From Cordilura impudica (Eukaryota; Arthropoda; Insecta; Diptera; Scathophagidae), in assembly GCA_963682025.1 (NCBI GenBank), contig OY821519.1, positions 104,356,480 through 104,420,479 on the forward strand: DNA of 64,000 nt, read 5' to 3'. The translations under genes and the position numbers were made by a program. The notes below the pieces were generated by a model that worked only from the letters and a program-made list of their open reading frames with translations, searched no databases and was not told the DNA's origin. This document shows, piece by piece, positions 1-10,556 of this stretch. Every line of letters begins with the position of its first letter. The first letter of the stretch is position 1.

Positions 1-2461
1 GTATGTATATATTTTATTTTCAAAACTTCATCTCATTTTCTTAATTTGTGTTATGGTTACTATCCGGAATTTTATTTCTAGCATTTTAAAAAAGAAATAT
101 TTTTAGAAAATTAGTTTTCACGTTGCACTAACAATGATAACAAATTTTTCGTGCACAAATAAACCACCTACAATTATTTTCTATTGCGGGATGCTAGTTA
201 TCATATGACTGTAGTAAAATTTGTGGAATAGATTTCATAAAAAAACATGCGTTAATTACAAATTCTGTTGCATGGAACATTGTCAATTAAACTTTTATAA
301 ACACGTTAGGTTAATCTATTTTCATGGGGGTAATCAAAATACCACATTGGCTTTTGTGTGTTCAAATCAAATTGTTTTGCAAATATTTGCATATGAAAAT
401 AAATCAGTTAAATAAGGCGTGTAACATATTCATTTTCATCCTTATAATAATTGCTAAAAGTTTTGTATGTGCGAGAAAAAAGGTAAACCTGAAAAACAAT
501 TATCGTCGCACATTTACCACATACTTTGTAAATTACGTGAATAATATGTAATCATGATTATGGCGTTAACCTGAAAACGTGTACCATCATGCTCACTTAC
601 AAGATACGCAAGCACAGTCTAACCCCAAAGAACCATGAAAAAAAAACACCCGTAATAGAACGTTCTTTGTAATCTTCATGTATACTATGTACTTATTGAC
701 TACATAAGTATATATTTACTTAACGCACGTATAAAAAAGTAAGACATTTTTACACTTTTCTATTTCAGGACATGCAAGAAAACATCAGCATATATACGTT
801 TGTATTATTAGCTTCTTATATAGACTGCATTAAGTGTATTTGGTTTTCTTACTAATTTTGCAAAGTCATTAAATAATTTCAAGAAACAACACATCTATGA
901 ACATCAAAACCACACTAGCACCCATATAAAGATAAGCAGAGCTGTTAAAGAATTGTTTGATTCATTCTCTTTTTATAAGCACTACTAATATGGTTGTCAG
1001 TTTGTCATTTTATAATGATCGGAATTAATGGTTTCTTGCAGAAAACTATAAATCTTTTATAATGAAATTCATACATATTTGGGCAATTCACAACGGGTGT
1101 TCTATCGTTGTATCTGTTGTATCGTGTATTACTTTAAAATAGTGTAAAATTGGTGTTGGTAATATTCACTTAAAAATCTAATACAACTATACAACTTCAT
1201 ATGCTATGTTTAAAAAAATGTTGTATGGTGTATAATAGCATTTCAGTACCAATTGAATGCTCGTGTTTATGATAAAGGAAAAATAATTACAATTTTACCA
1301 ACTTAGATAACTAAAAAATATAAAATGCCAAATAACGGAAATACATTGGTAAGTTTATCTACAATATTAATTGGCAAGGCGATTTTTTGTGACCGATATA
1401 AGTTACATAGATTTATCCCGATTTGGACAAAAAATTTATCATTCGAAAGGTATTTCTTTTTAGCTGTTACCCAGATTTACAGATTTTCTTCGTCTGGAAT
1501 ATTTTTTGGAGTTATGATCGTTTAAAGTTGTTTATTAAATATTTATTAAATTTGTTAATGCGTTTGTGTTAATGTGTTGAGTTTGTTTGTTATCTTCATT
1601 TAAAATGAGTTGAATTGTGAAGCATAACTTTAGGGTCTGTATTAAATGAAAAAATAAAATTTGCTAGAATTTGCACTCGAATTTCGAGTCCTGGAATCTG
1701 CTGGTAAAAATTAATGGTTACATGCATATTAAATATATGTATTTTCACCTTTCAGTCTCAACCAAAACGCATTACTTTTTAATGGGAAAATCCGGAATTC
1801 GAGGTATGTATTATTGCATGTCTGTGTCAATGAATATGAATTGTATTATTGCGAAATTCTGATGGACGTAGTCGCACGATGTGGTTGTATTTAATACTTT
1901 ATGTTGTCGTACGCTTGACTTAGGTTGCGTCAGAAGGTGAATCAAAATTAAGATTTTCATCACCTAAAAATTAAGTTATTTTAAAAATGAAAACCAAAAA
2001 AAAAAAAAATGTGCTCCACTGACTTGAATCAACCATTGGCATATCAAATTTACGTTTTTCTTATATGTATTTAACGAAACCATAAATTTTGTTAAAGAAA
2101 ATTTTTTAAAACTTGAAAAGGGAGTTTCAAAAAATTTTATCAAAAAAATTATCTAATTTTGGTCGCATTGCGCAATAGGTAAACAACGTTGTCATAAACG
2201 ATACTTCACATCTGAGTGCTTATAAGTATTAAGGTTAAAAAAACCATGCCTTTAATCAATTTCTCAAAGTTGCAAAAGTGCCATCAAATTTCATGATCTA
2301 GTGTTTTTTTGCGCAAAAGTGGTCTAGGGCATTTGCTAATTCTTAGCAAGTTTTGTTAGATTTTGAAATTATATGGTTTCTTTATAAGATAATTTCATAC
2401 TGAAATCGATTCATATAACAACTTGTCGAAAAATTAAACTTTAGAAAGAAATTTTATAGAC
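1..2461. other. AT-rich stretch without recognised genes
   Basis: No reading frame here shows a recognisable domain. The sequence is AT-rich with short A and T runs (for example near 1988-2000) and scattered stops. Short open frames such as 221-415 and 1325-1525 have low-complexity composition and no motif, so they are not called. It could be intergenic or intronic DNA. Confidence 0.6.
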
Positions 2462-2570
2462 ATTTGTAAGATAACCTGGATTTTATGGCTATTATATTGG
2501 ATTCCATAGGGCTTGTATGTATGGGGTCTAAGTCTGAACATGCATCGATTTTTAACAATTACAGTAGCAA
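2462..2570 (+). repeat. Diverged internal fragment of family A repeat
   Basis: The words for 'gat..tggatcttatggca...cataggg..tttgtatgggg.cta.gtctgaacatg.accgat' occur here in the same order as in the middle of the full family A copies (for example 3775-3860 and 59580-59660). Several substitutions and no ends are visible, so this is an old internal fragment. The call rests on similarity by eye only. Confidence 0.5.
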
Positions 2571-3004
2571 GTAAAGTCATTTTAAAAGAAACGCTTTTTG
2601 CATTGCTTCCAAATTAGCAGTATGTGAAGATTTTCTGTATCTTATGGATTTTTTTTTTTTAAACAACTTCCAAAAATATCAATAGATAGTGATTCCCAAT
2701 AAGAAAAATGCAGTAAATGACTTTAAATTCATATTGCTTTGAAAATAGCAGTATATGAATAAATTTTGCCGTGTTGGAAGTAGTTTCTAACAGCTTCCAA
2801 AAATTGTATATTCATTTAAATTTTTGAAATATCAATATCCATTTAGACTTCAATTTTAAGTTTAAATATTTCAATATTCATAAAAAATTTGCATTATTTA
2901 ATTCTTAATATTACTTGATGAACTGGCCAGAGGTTTGTGTTGAACATACAAGTGCAGATCAAAATAATTTGTACAAAATAGTTTAAAAAGTTTCAATGGG
3001 TAAC

Positions 3005-3354
3005 AATTTGGCGGAAAAAAATCAATCGTTTCGGATACTCCGAAAGCTTATTACTTGGAATGTTGACAGATCCCCAGCAACACATTCGAGAATTAGCTCT
3101 CCATCGAATTTTGAGAAGAAGATCAGCAACATCACATAAATTGTGGCTTTTTCAGATATCAAAGATAACTTCAATGCATCATCGTATTATGATCTTTTGA
3201 ACTGGGAAGAAACTACCACAAATTCACCTATACTAAAATCTTTAAACGAAGAAAATTTTTGACTGTATATTAAAAAAGAAAGAATTTGGAAGAATGAGCT
3301 CTCATACATAAGCGGTGGAAAGAGCAATCAAAGCTGTTAGGGAACCATTATCAA
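3005..3354 (+). pseudogene. Relic of an uncharacterised repetitive (probably TE-encoded) protein
   Basis: Shifting frames on the plus strand read LLLGMLTDPQQHIRELALHR (about 3045-3105), then NWEETTTNSPILKSL (about 3200-3245), then a broken stretch ending in H-T-stop-AVERAIKAV (about 3305-3345). From memory, this order (a 'HIREL' block, a 'NW.E...PPL' block, then a 'CHTQAVER.VK' block) matches a family of unnamed proteins repeated in insect and other invertebrate genomes. No function is established for it. The copy has at least two frameshifts and a stop. It is cut immediately after the AVERAIKAV block by the family A element starting at 3355, and no continuation was found after 4809. Confidence 0.45.
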
Positions 3355-3926
3355 ACAAGTAAGAAAATTATATTCGGTCTAGACCGACTATACGATACCC
3401 TATACCATGCGTTTAGAAACCCTATCTCTTAGGCCCAACTAACTGGACATAGAAAATAAGCAAAAACAAAATTTGAGTGGGATTATTATTAATTTTTTTT
3501 GGCTGCAGATATGAAAAAGTTCATATCGGATGCTATATCCATATGGGGACTATGTCCAAAACTGGACCGATCCTGATCATGTTTGGTAAAGTCTCTTGTA
3601 TTTTGCAAAAATATGTACAAACAAAATTTGAAAAGAATCAGTGCAATATTTTTGTTTTTTGATAGATTTAAGTGAAGATCGGCAAACAGCTCTATATGGG
3701 GCCAAATGGATCATTTTTGAACTACTCATTAATGGATGTAATGAACGCATACAAACCCAACTTGGGTAAGATCTATATGACAATTTGGATCTTATGGCAA
3801 TTTATGTCGATTACATAGGGGTAATTTGTATGGGGGCTAGGTCTGAACATGGACCGATTCTCACCAGTTTCAATAGCGTTCATCCCATGGCCGACAAAAG
3901 CTTATGTACCAAATTTCATCAAAATA

Positions 3927-4470
3927 ACGCAACGTTACGGTGAATGGCGATCGCTATCGTTCGATGCTAACAAACTTTTTGTTGCCAAAAATGGAAGAAC
4001 TGAACTTGGTTGACATGTGGTTTCAACAAGATGGCGCTACATGCCACACAGCTCGCGATTCTATGGCCATTTTGAGGGAAAACTTCGGAGAACAATTCAT
4101 CTCAAGAAATGGACCGGTAAGTTGGCCACCAAGATCATGCGATTTGACGCCTTTAGACTATTTTTTGTGGGGCTACGTCAAGTCTAAAGTCTACAGAAAT
4201 AAGCCAGCAACTATTCCAGCTTTGGAAGACAACATTTCCGAAGAAATTCGGGCTATTCCGGCCGAAATGCTCGAAAAAGTTGCCCAAAATTGGACTTTCC
4301 GAATGGACCACCTAAGACGCAGCCGCGGTCAACATTTAAATGAAATTATCTTCAAAAAGTAAATGTCATGGACCAATCTAACGTTTCAAATAAAGAACCG
4401 ATGAGATTTTGCAAATTTTATGCGTTTTTTTTTTAAAAAAAAGTTATCAAGCTCTTAAAAAATCACCCGT
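3927..4470 (+). mobile_element. DD41D (rosa-type) Tc1/mariner fragment inserted in family A
   Basis: The insert is bounded by TA on both sides (3925-3926 and 4471-4472), and removing it with one TA restores the family A sequence seen at 59720-59740. Its right end read on the minus strand is ACGGGTGATTTTTTAAGAGC, a terminal-repeat-like sequence. On the left only about three matching bases (ACG) remain before transposase sequence, so the 5' terminal repeat and most of the gene are deleted. An AATAAA-type signal follows the reading frame near 4388-4394. At 544 bp this is an internally deleted copy that cannot encode a complete transposase. Confidence 0.8.
3940..4362 (+). pseudogene. C-terminal 140 codons of a DD41D mariner-family transposase
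   Basis: The frame encodes the last part of an IS630/Tc1/mariner DDE/D transposase. FQQDGATCHTA (residues 28-38) carries the second catalytic Asp at D31. WPPRSCDLTPLDYFLWG (62-78) carries the third at D73. The 41 residues between them define DD41D, the spacing described for the rosa group; mariner proper has 34. The first catalytic Asp and the N-terminal helix-turn-helix domains are absent, so the ATG is an internal methionine and not a real start. The frame itself has no stop or shift through the natural terminator, suggesting a fairly recent deletion derivative. Mobility would need a transposase supplied in trans and an intact left end. Confidence 0.8.
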
Positions 4471-4680
4471 TATATTCATATTTGCGACCTGCAGTTTGAT
4501 TACAAGGTTTACACGAACAAACAGACGGACGGACGGACGGACATTGTTAAATCAACTCAGAAAGTGATTCTGATTCGATTGGTATAATTAAAGATGGGTG
4601 TAGGTCAAATATTTTTGTTTGTTACAAACAGCAGCACAAAGTCATTATACCCAAACCACATAGTGGTAAAGGGTATAAAA

Positions 4681-4809
4681 ATGCCACTCAAAATTGGTTT
4701 ATGCTTATTTTCTATATCCAATTAGTTGGGCCTAAGAGATAGGGTCTCTAAACGCATGATATAGGGTATCGTATAGTCGGTCTAGACCGACTATAATTTT
4801 CTTACTTGT
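4681..4809 (-). repeat. Inverted head of family A repeat
   Basis: This stretch is the reverse complement of the first ~130 bp of family A, including the palindrome (4772-4789) and the end ACAAGTAAGAAAATTAT read on the minus strand. It abuts the right end of copy 1 (4677), so the whole block 3355-4809 begins and ends with the same sequence in inverted orientation. It may be a second truncated insertion or a foldback-like rearrangement. Confidence 0.75.
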
Positions 4810-5044
4810 TTAATATGGCAATTTTCAGAATTCCAGCCTAAAAAGCCAACAAAAATAGTGTATTACTATATTGATTTTGAATAATTTTTTTTATAATCAT
4901 ATTATCTGTTAATTTATTAATAAATTTTCTGTTCATTCTTACCAGCATTGATCTTTGGTTCTCTTTCATGAAGTAACCTATCCATATTAGCAATGATAAC
5001 GAGTTTAGTCGTAGCTGTACGAATATGGCAAGTAAACACAGTCC

Positions 5045-5756
5045 GAGATAACTCGTAGCCGCCGCACTGCGGGACTAAAAGAAACTGTTCCGTTCAAATT
5101 CTCTACACCTGACAGTTCAATTGTTTGGCGTTTTTTTCGAATGTTCGTCTTGAATTTTCCCATCGATCTCTCTTTTTTTGGGATTTTTGATTTCGGCTCA
5201 CATTTTTCTGGAATTTCCGCTGAATTGAGGGGGAAAATTTAACATTTTTAATTTTTCCCAAAAAGGCCATAATGCTCCAAAGCTTTTCGTGGATAACCGA
5301 TATTTTTACTGAAAAATCATGCGCGTTTGGAAGAAAATTTTTTGCATAAAAATTGCACAGAATCATTTTTTTTAATGGATGCATAAATTCTGAAAACATG
5401 AAAAAATAAACATTATTCCCCGCAGTTTCATGCAGACAGTTTTTTAGTATTTATCGCAACGAAGATTCTCAGCTGAAAATTTTTGAAAAAAAAAACCGAA
5501 TTCTTGCGCTCCGTAGGGTCACATTTGCATCAGAAATAATTTTTTTTTTCGTAATAACCAATGTGAATGTGAGCTGAAATCAAAAATCAAAAAAAAAAAA
5601 AAGAGAGATCGCTGGGCAAATTCAGGATGAATACTTAAAAACAAAACCCCGCCCCAACAGTTGAACTATGCGATGTATAGAGTAATTTGAACGCAACAAT
5701 TGTTATTCTTACCACTTTGGGGGTTTTAGCAAATAGCACAATCTGCGAGTTATCTC
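5045..5756. mobile_element. Large foldback (long inverted repeat) element
   Basis: The left arm (5045 to about 5330) and right arm (about 5430-5756) are imperfect inverted repeats. GAGATAACTCG at 5045 is matched by its complement at 5746-5756. GATTTCGGCTCACATTTTTC near 5193 is matched inverted near 5570. The 'ATCGATCTCTCTTTTTTTGG' zone is matched inverted near 5600-5615. The arms span essentially the whole 712 bp. There is no coding capacity; the 98-codon minus frame at 5103-5399 is a by-product of low complexity. Target duplications were not recognised. A half copy lies at about 11646-11860. Confidence 0.65.
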
Positions 5757-6205
5757 GTAGTTGGCAGTCAACGTGTTAAGTATATAGTTTGAAAGAATCA
5801 ACATGAAAGCAGATGTAGAACATTAACTCCGATTGCTACCAAACTTAATAACCTAATAACACTTATTATTTCTTGTGGATAAAAAAAATTTAAACAAATC
5901 TTTCTTCGTTAATATATGACCCACCGTAATGTACATTCCATGCAGCTTTGTTAATTTAATGTGTGATTATACCTCCGGGGATTGTTGGCACCCTCATATT
6001 GCCGGAGGCTGAGAGCCATTTGATGTTTGTGTTCTGTATGTAATTTACTAGGGAATTTTATTCTTCACTGGTATCCATTTGCCTTCTGAAAGATCGATAT
6101 CAGCCGCTCTTCATATAGACACAGACACTATTCGCAGCCACAGGACAGATGCTGCAGATTTTTTTTTTTTTTTTTTTTTGTTAACCAACACTCAGGGGAT
6201 GCCCC

Positions 6206-6640
6206 CTACAAATGCAGTGCATTATGTTGATTTAAGGAGAATAGGTTATGGGAAGGAGGAGAGAGGGAGTAGTGTTTATGGATATTTGACTTAAATTTTA
6301 TTAGATTATAACTGTCAGGAAAGACCTCTGCGGGAAGTTTATTCCACGTACGACTAGTTCGACTGATAAACGAATTCTCTCTGTAATGCGTTGTGCGGTC
6401 AACTGGACAATAGACTACAAACGGATGTGATCTACTAGAGAAGCGGGTAGAGCGAACCGAAACTCGGGCACTTGGAATAAGTTCGCTAATCTCAGAAGAA
6501 CATTTCCCATGGTAATATCTATAGAACAGTGCTACACAACCCACATTCCGACGGTGTTCCAATGAATCAATAGAATTGGATAACCTACTGTCATTGATGA
6601 GCGGCAACGCCCTCCTTTGCACACGGTCCAGTAGCTCCAA
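6206..6640 (-). pseudogene. R-a reverse transcriptase C-terminal domain
   Basis: The frame encodes the post-catalytic C-terminal region of an insect non-LTR polymerase. LLDRVQRRAL (residues 3-12) is followed by HRRNVGCVALFYRYYHG and, near the end, the typical SRTSRTWNKLPAEVFPDSYN and FKSNIHKHY blocks. It belongs with the polymerase frame upstream on the minus strand, but a frameshift lies between about 6640 and 6680 and a stop follows YIRPKM. The residues shared across frames indicate one ancestral protein. The clade is uncertain between CR1/Daphne and Jockey. Confidence 0.7.
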
Positions 6641-6678
6641 AATAGACTTTCAGCTCCTGCCCATATATGGGAGTTGTA

Positions 6679-7944
6679 TTACATTTTCGGTCGGATGTAA
6701 GTGGTATAGATTTTAAGGAGATCAGAAGGAGTGAAGTAATTTCTACACCGTTCTAGAAAACCAAGACACTTGAATGCTTCTTTCGACACTTGAAAAACAT
6801 GCTCGTTCCAACGAAGATCACATTGAATTCTCATGCCCAGAACATCAAGAGTATCCGATTCCTCAATACCTATACCACCCATATATACAGATAACATTGT
6901 TTATTCCATGGCCCTATGGGTCAACATACAACATTGGGTCTTCAGCGCATTAAAATCAACCCTATTCGCTTTACCCCACTCGGAGATTTTTAAGGGCTCT
7001 TGATTGAGTGTGTCATTCATTGTCCGCCTTTTGCCCCCAACCTCCAAGAGGCTTGGCCTACAATTAAAGGAAAATGAATGACAAATGCTGCTGTCATCTG
7101 CGAAAGAGTATATAGAGTTAAAAGTTTGGCCAAGAAGGTCGTTCAGAAAGATAAGGAAAAGAGAAGGAGAAAGAACGGAACCTTGGGGTACCCCTGAATT
7201 AAGCTGAAACTCATTAGATGAGACCCCATCAATAACAACACGTATTGTTCGGTCTCTGAGAAAACTCGATATAAATCGAGAGAAGTCATTACCGACCCCA
7301 AATGCAATAAGCTTTGATATCAATGCACCGTGCCATACACGGTCGAAAGCCTTGGAAATATCCAGAGCAACCACTTTACTTTCGCCAAAATTGCGAATGG
7401 ATCGACTCCAGTGCTCAGAAAGTAGAGCTAACAGGTCTCCCGTGAAACGATTTCTACGGAAGCCATACTGTCGATCATTAAGAAGTGAGTTGGCCTCTAG
7501 GTAGTTCACAAGGTGGAAATTGATCATGCTCTCCATCACCTTTGAGAGCGCAGAGCAGATTGCAATTGGACGGTAATTTTCAGGGTTATTAGCCGCACCC
7601 TTTTGAGGGATTGGCTGGACATTAGCAACCATCCAGCAAGAGGGAAAGACTCCCGCACGATACGAAAGGCTGAAAAGGTTGGCCAATGGACTGGCTAGCG
7701 TCGAAGAGCACTGTTTCAGCACCAGTGCTGGTATACCATCCGGTCCCGGAGACTTGTTAATGTTGAGATCCGAAAGAACCTTTTTAACTGCACGTGCTCG
7801 GAAGAATATTTTAGGCATAGTACAAGATACTCTTTCGAGTTCGGGCAGTGGTTGATCGCTATCCGGCAAAACTGAATTTTTTGCAAAAAGTTCAGCTAAA
7901 AGGTTAGCCTTATCAACCGGGTCAGTGAATATTTGGTCATTCAT
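6679..7944 (-). pseudogene. R-a reverse transcriptase core
   Basis: The frame 6901-7944 begins within the linker (KVLSDLNINKSPGPDGIPALVL) and contains the RT domain: NYRPIAICSALSKVMES, QYGFRRNRFT, ALDISKAFDRVWH (first catalytic Asp), NSGVPQGSVLSP, and SFADDSSICHS with the FADD box intact. A TAA at 6901-6903 interrupts the frame just before TMLSVYMGGIGIEESDTLDV, which continues in the same frame to 6679, so this is a simple nonsense mutation. Upstream, a shift near 7975-7985 separates it from the FWSFVKK linker block. It would have copied element RNA at a nicked chromosomal target, but the copy is dead. Confidence 0.8.
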
Positions 7945-8411
7945 TATAAGAGTTGGGATAGCAGAACTAGCATTATTCTTTACTTTTTAACAAATGACCA
8001 AAAGCTCTTGCTGCCCCGAGGAGCAGAAAGAACTTTAGCACGAAGACGCTGATCGTGAAGAAACTTTTCGCGCCTTAGTACTTTGGCACATTCATTTATT
8101 TATTTATTTTTATTTTTATTTTTATTTATTTCATTTTGGTAACATCTACAGCAAAACATGAGTTTTAAAGTAGTAGAAGTACAGACATTGTTAAATGTAA
8201 GTTATTTTGAAGTATAAAAATAAAAACATAGAGAAAAATAAAAATAAAATAATGCTTTAAGATAATTTTAAACATATGTTATAAATATCATGATAGATAG
8301 AGTTATACAATGTAACAGTTATTAAACGTTGGAAAGTTATTAAATAACAATTAATAAAAACAAAAAATAAAAAATTTATTAATGTGTGATTTAATTTTGA
8401 AGTAAAAAATA

Positions 8412-9215
8412 TTAAGAGTAATACTCAAAAATTCTTTTCTTAAAGTGTAACGCGTTGCTGGTTGCCCTAATAATTGGTGGGATAATATTCCAAAGACGAA
8501 TTGCGTTAATGTAAAATTGCCAATTTGATATTAGCGTATGATGTCTTATTTGAATTATGGTATTATTTCTACTGTGTCGGCTGAAAGTGATTCGATTATA
8601 CAGATGGTGAGGCTCACGAGTGTTTATAATTTTGTGTAAAAAAATTAGAGTTCTAATCTTCATCAGGTCATCAAGCTGGACACCAAAAAATTTCTTTGCA
8701 TAGGGGGTAATATGTTCATAGTTACCATAAAACTTAAGGCCAAAAACGTACCTTGTAATATTATTATACGTTATGTTTAGTCTCGATTTGCTATTTGCAT
8801 CACAACTTGAAAAAATTTCACAGGCATACATTAAAATAGGTATTAAATACGTTTTCGCGAGCAGCAATCTGATTTTAAAAGGGGTGAAATGTTGAGTTGG
8901 CCATAGAGTTCGTAGCATCGAGAAGGTTTTTCCACACGCGTTTGTAACATGATCCGACCAGGTTAATGTATTATTAAAAATTACTCCTAGATTTTTGGCT
9001 TTATTGACTATTTCTATTTTTTGGTTATTAATATAAATGTTGGGTATTTCGACAACTTTCTGCGTTCGCTTACGTAGTAAAATGCATTTTGTTTTTTTTG
9101 GATTTAGACTTAGGCCATTTGCAGATGCCCAAAAAGAAACACGTTCTAAATCATCATTTAATTTTCGCGTACATTCTTCAAATTGCTCCTTTTTACTGCT
9201 TATGTACAATTGAAC
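8412..9215 (-). pseudogene. R-b RT palm end and C-terminal domain
   Basis: The frame starts at MYISSKKEQ and continues through the RT thumb (SFWASANGLSLNPKKTKCIL), LGVIFNNTLTWSDHV and a C-terminal domain ending KKRIFEYYS. The residues just before it, A-D-D-V-Q-L-Y, are read only by skipping a missing base near 9214: the upstream frame reads MYAT where MYADD is expected. The catalytic box is therefore split by a single-base deletion. Otherwise this half is open for 265 codons. Confidence 0.8.
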
Positions 9216-10519
9216 ATCGTCGCATACATTCTAATATTGCAGTGCATCAGCTGGTCTGGCAAATCAGTTGCATAAATGGAAAAGAGAAGAGGTCCAAGAA
9301 TGGAACCTTGCGGTACACCTCTAGAGATGGGAAGGAAATTTGAAGTTATTGATGAGTTGATTTCTACATACTGTACTCGACCATGAAGATATGAATAAAT
9401 CAATTTGGAAGACGTTGGGGAAAAGTGCATGATCTTCTCTAGTTTTTGAATCAGAATAGTGTGATCAACTGTGTCAAAAGCCTTTGAGTGGTCTAATAAG
9501 ACTAGCATTGCCATACAGCCATCATCTAGTTCTTTTCTAAGATCTTCAGCTACATCAGTAAGAGCTGTAATACAACTATGCTTGGCACGAAAACCGGATT
9601 GTTTACAAGTAAGAAGATTATTATCATTGATATAATTAGTTATTTGCTTATGTAGCAGTTTTTCAAATGCCTTTGACAGGTACGGTAATATGGCAATTGG
9701 TCGATACTCGGAGGACGATTTTGGTATTGGAAGAACTTTTGCCTGTTTCCATCTGTAGGGGTAGGTGCTCGTCATGATTATTTTATTGAATATGTGGGTT
9801 ATCACCGGTAAGATATATGGAAGGAGCATTTTTAAAAAAGTGGGATGAATACCGTCAACACCTGTTGCGTTAGATTTGATGGATGAGCAGCTCATGAGTA
9901 CATCATACTGACTAACACAATCGAAACTGAATTGATTTTCTGGTAGGAGTTCATCCTGCAAGTTACTGTAGTAAGAGTGATTCGCCTGTTGCATCGGTAT
10001 ATTAATAAAATTTTCATTGATGGCATTTGGATCTGAAATTGAGGTTTCTTCATTGGTTTTTGGTTTCACTATTCCAATTTCTCTTATTGTTCTCCAAGTT
10101 TTACGTGTGTTGACTGAATTCGCAAACTTATCGGCGTAATATGTTGACTTAGCTTGTCTAATGGCTTTAGTTACGGTCTTTCTGGCTGCTCGATAACTGT
10201 TATTCAAGTCAACTGTTTTGTAGCGCTTCCAACGAGAGTATGTATAATCGCGATCTTCTATAAGACGTTTAATCTGTGTAGTAAACCAAGGTTTTTGTTT
10301 GCTGCTTATTGTCTTTGTTTGTATTGGCACAATTTTGTTGTATAGATCTGAAACGTTATATTCCAAAAATGCTAATTGATCATGAACCGATAACATATTA
10401 TATATACAGCTCCAGTCTATTTTGTTATATTCTTCCCTTAAAATATATTGGTTAGCGCGTTTGAAATTACGAAAATGTATTTCGTTAGTAGGAATGTGGA
10501 GTGGAAAGTTGTATGCCAA
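9200..10519 (-). pseudogene. R-b linker and reverse transcriptase
   Basis: The 439-codon frame covers the linker (KPWFTTQIKRLIEDRD...) and RT fingers and palm. Blocks include TGVDGIHPTFLKML, EYRPIAILPYLSKAFEKLLH, QSGFRAKHSCITAL, LLDHSKAFDTVDH (first catalytic Asp), and ISRGVPQGSILGPLLFSIY. It ends at CNIRMYATMFNCT, where the ADD box should be; the frameshift there joins it to the frame ending at 8412. The GVPQGSILGPLLFS and SKAFDTVDH signatures are usual in the CR1/L2/Kiri part of the Jockey group; the exact clade is not decided. Confidence 0.8.
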
Positions 10520-10556
10520 GAAAATAAGATCGTGTCTGGAAAAACACGATGCTCAA

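Larger units (their letters stand above)
3355..4677 (+). mobile_element. Family A repeat, copy 1 (DINE-1/mini-me-like), split by a mariner
   Basis: This copy has the features shared by all full family A copies. The left end is ACAAGTAAGAAAATTAT. A palindrome follows close to it (AGTCGGTCTAGACCGACT in the best copies). ATACCCTATACCA lies near the left end, and its reverse complement, slightly altered, lies near the right end. A GGAC tract sits near 4529-4546 (4 units), and CAGCACAAAGTCATTATACC lies near the right end. The tract next to an ACTCAGAAAGTGATTCTGAT-type core resembles the proto-microsatellite of dipteran mini-me/DINE-1 elements, so a Helentron-derived non-autonomous element is inferred. 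It has no coding capacity. A DD41D mariner occupies 3927-4470. The repeat interrupts the orphan-gene relic on its left. Confidence 0.75.
6159..8092 (-). mobile_element. Non-LTR retrotransposon R-a, 3' part (CR1/Daphne- or Jockey-like)
   Basis: Minus-strand element. The 3' end is marked by a 21-base T run on the plus strand (6159-6179), that is, a poly(A) tail. It contains the reverse transcriptase and C-terminal region described separately. The 5' continuation is displaced by element R-b: the linker block ending in a KQARKTS-like sequence near 11385 should join the block ECAKVLRREKFLHDQ at about 8040-8092. The 5' end is lost near 11645, so the endonuclease is missing. Confidence 0.8.

Noticed and set aside
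5103..5399. 98-codon minus-strand frame
   Set aside because: It lies in one arm of the foldback element and is made of Lys/Phe-rich low-complexity sequence without a motif.
5990..6035. CCTCCGG...CCGGAGG stem as an ncRNA or terminator
   Set aside because: A 7-bp stem with a ~24-base loop and no other support; too weak to call.
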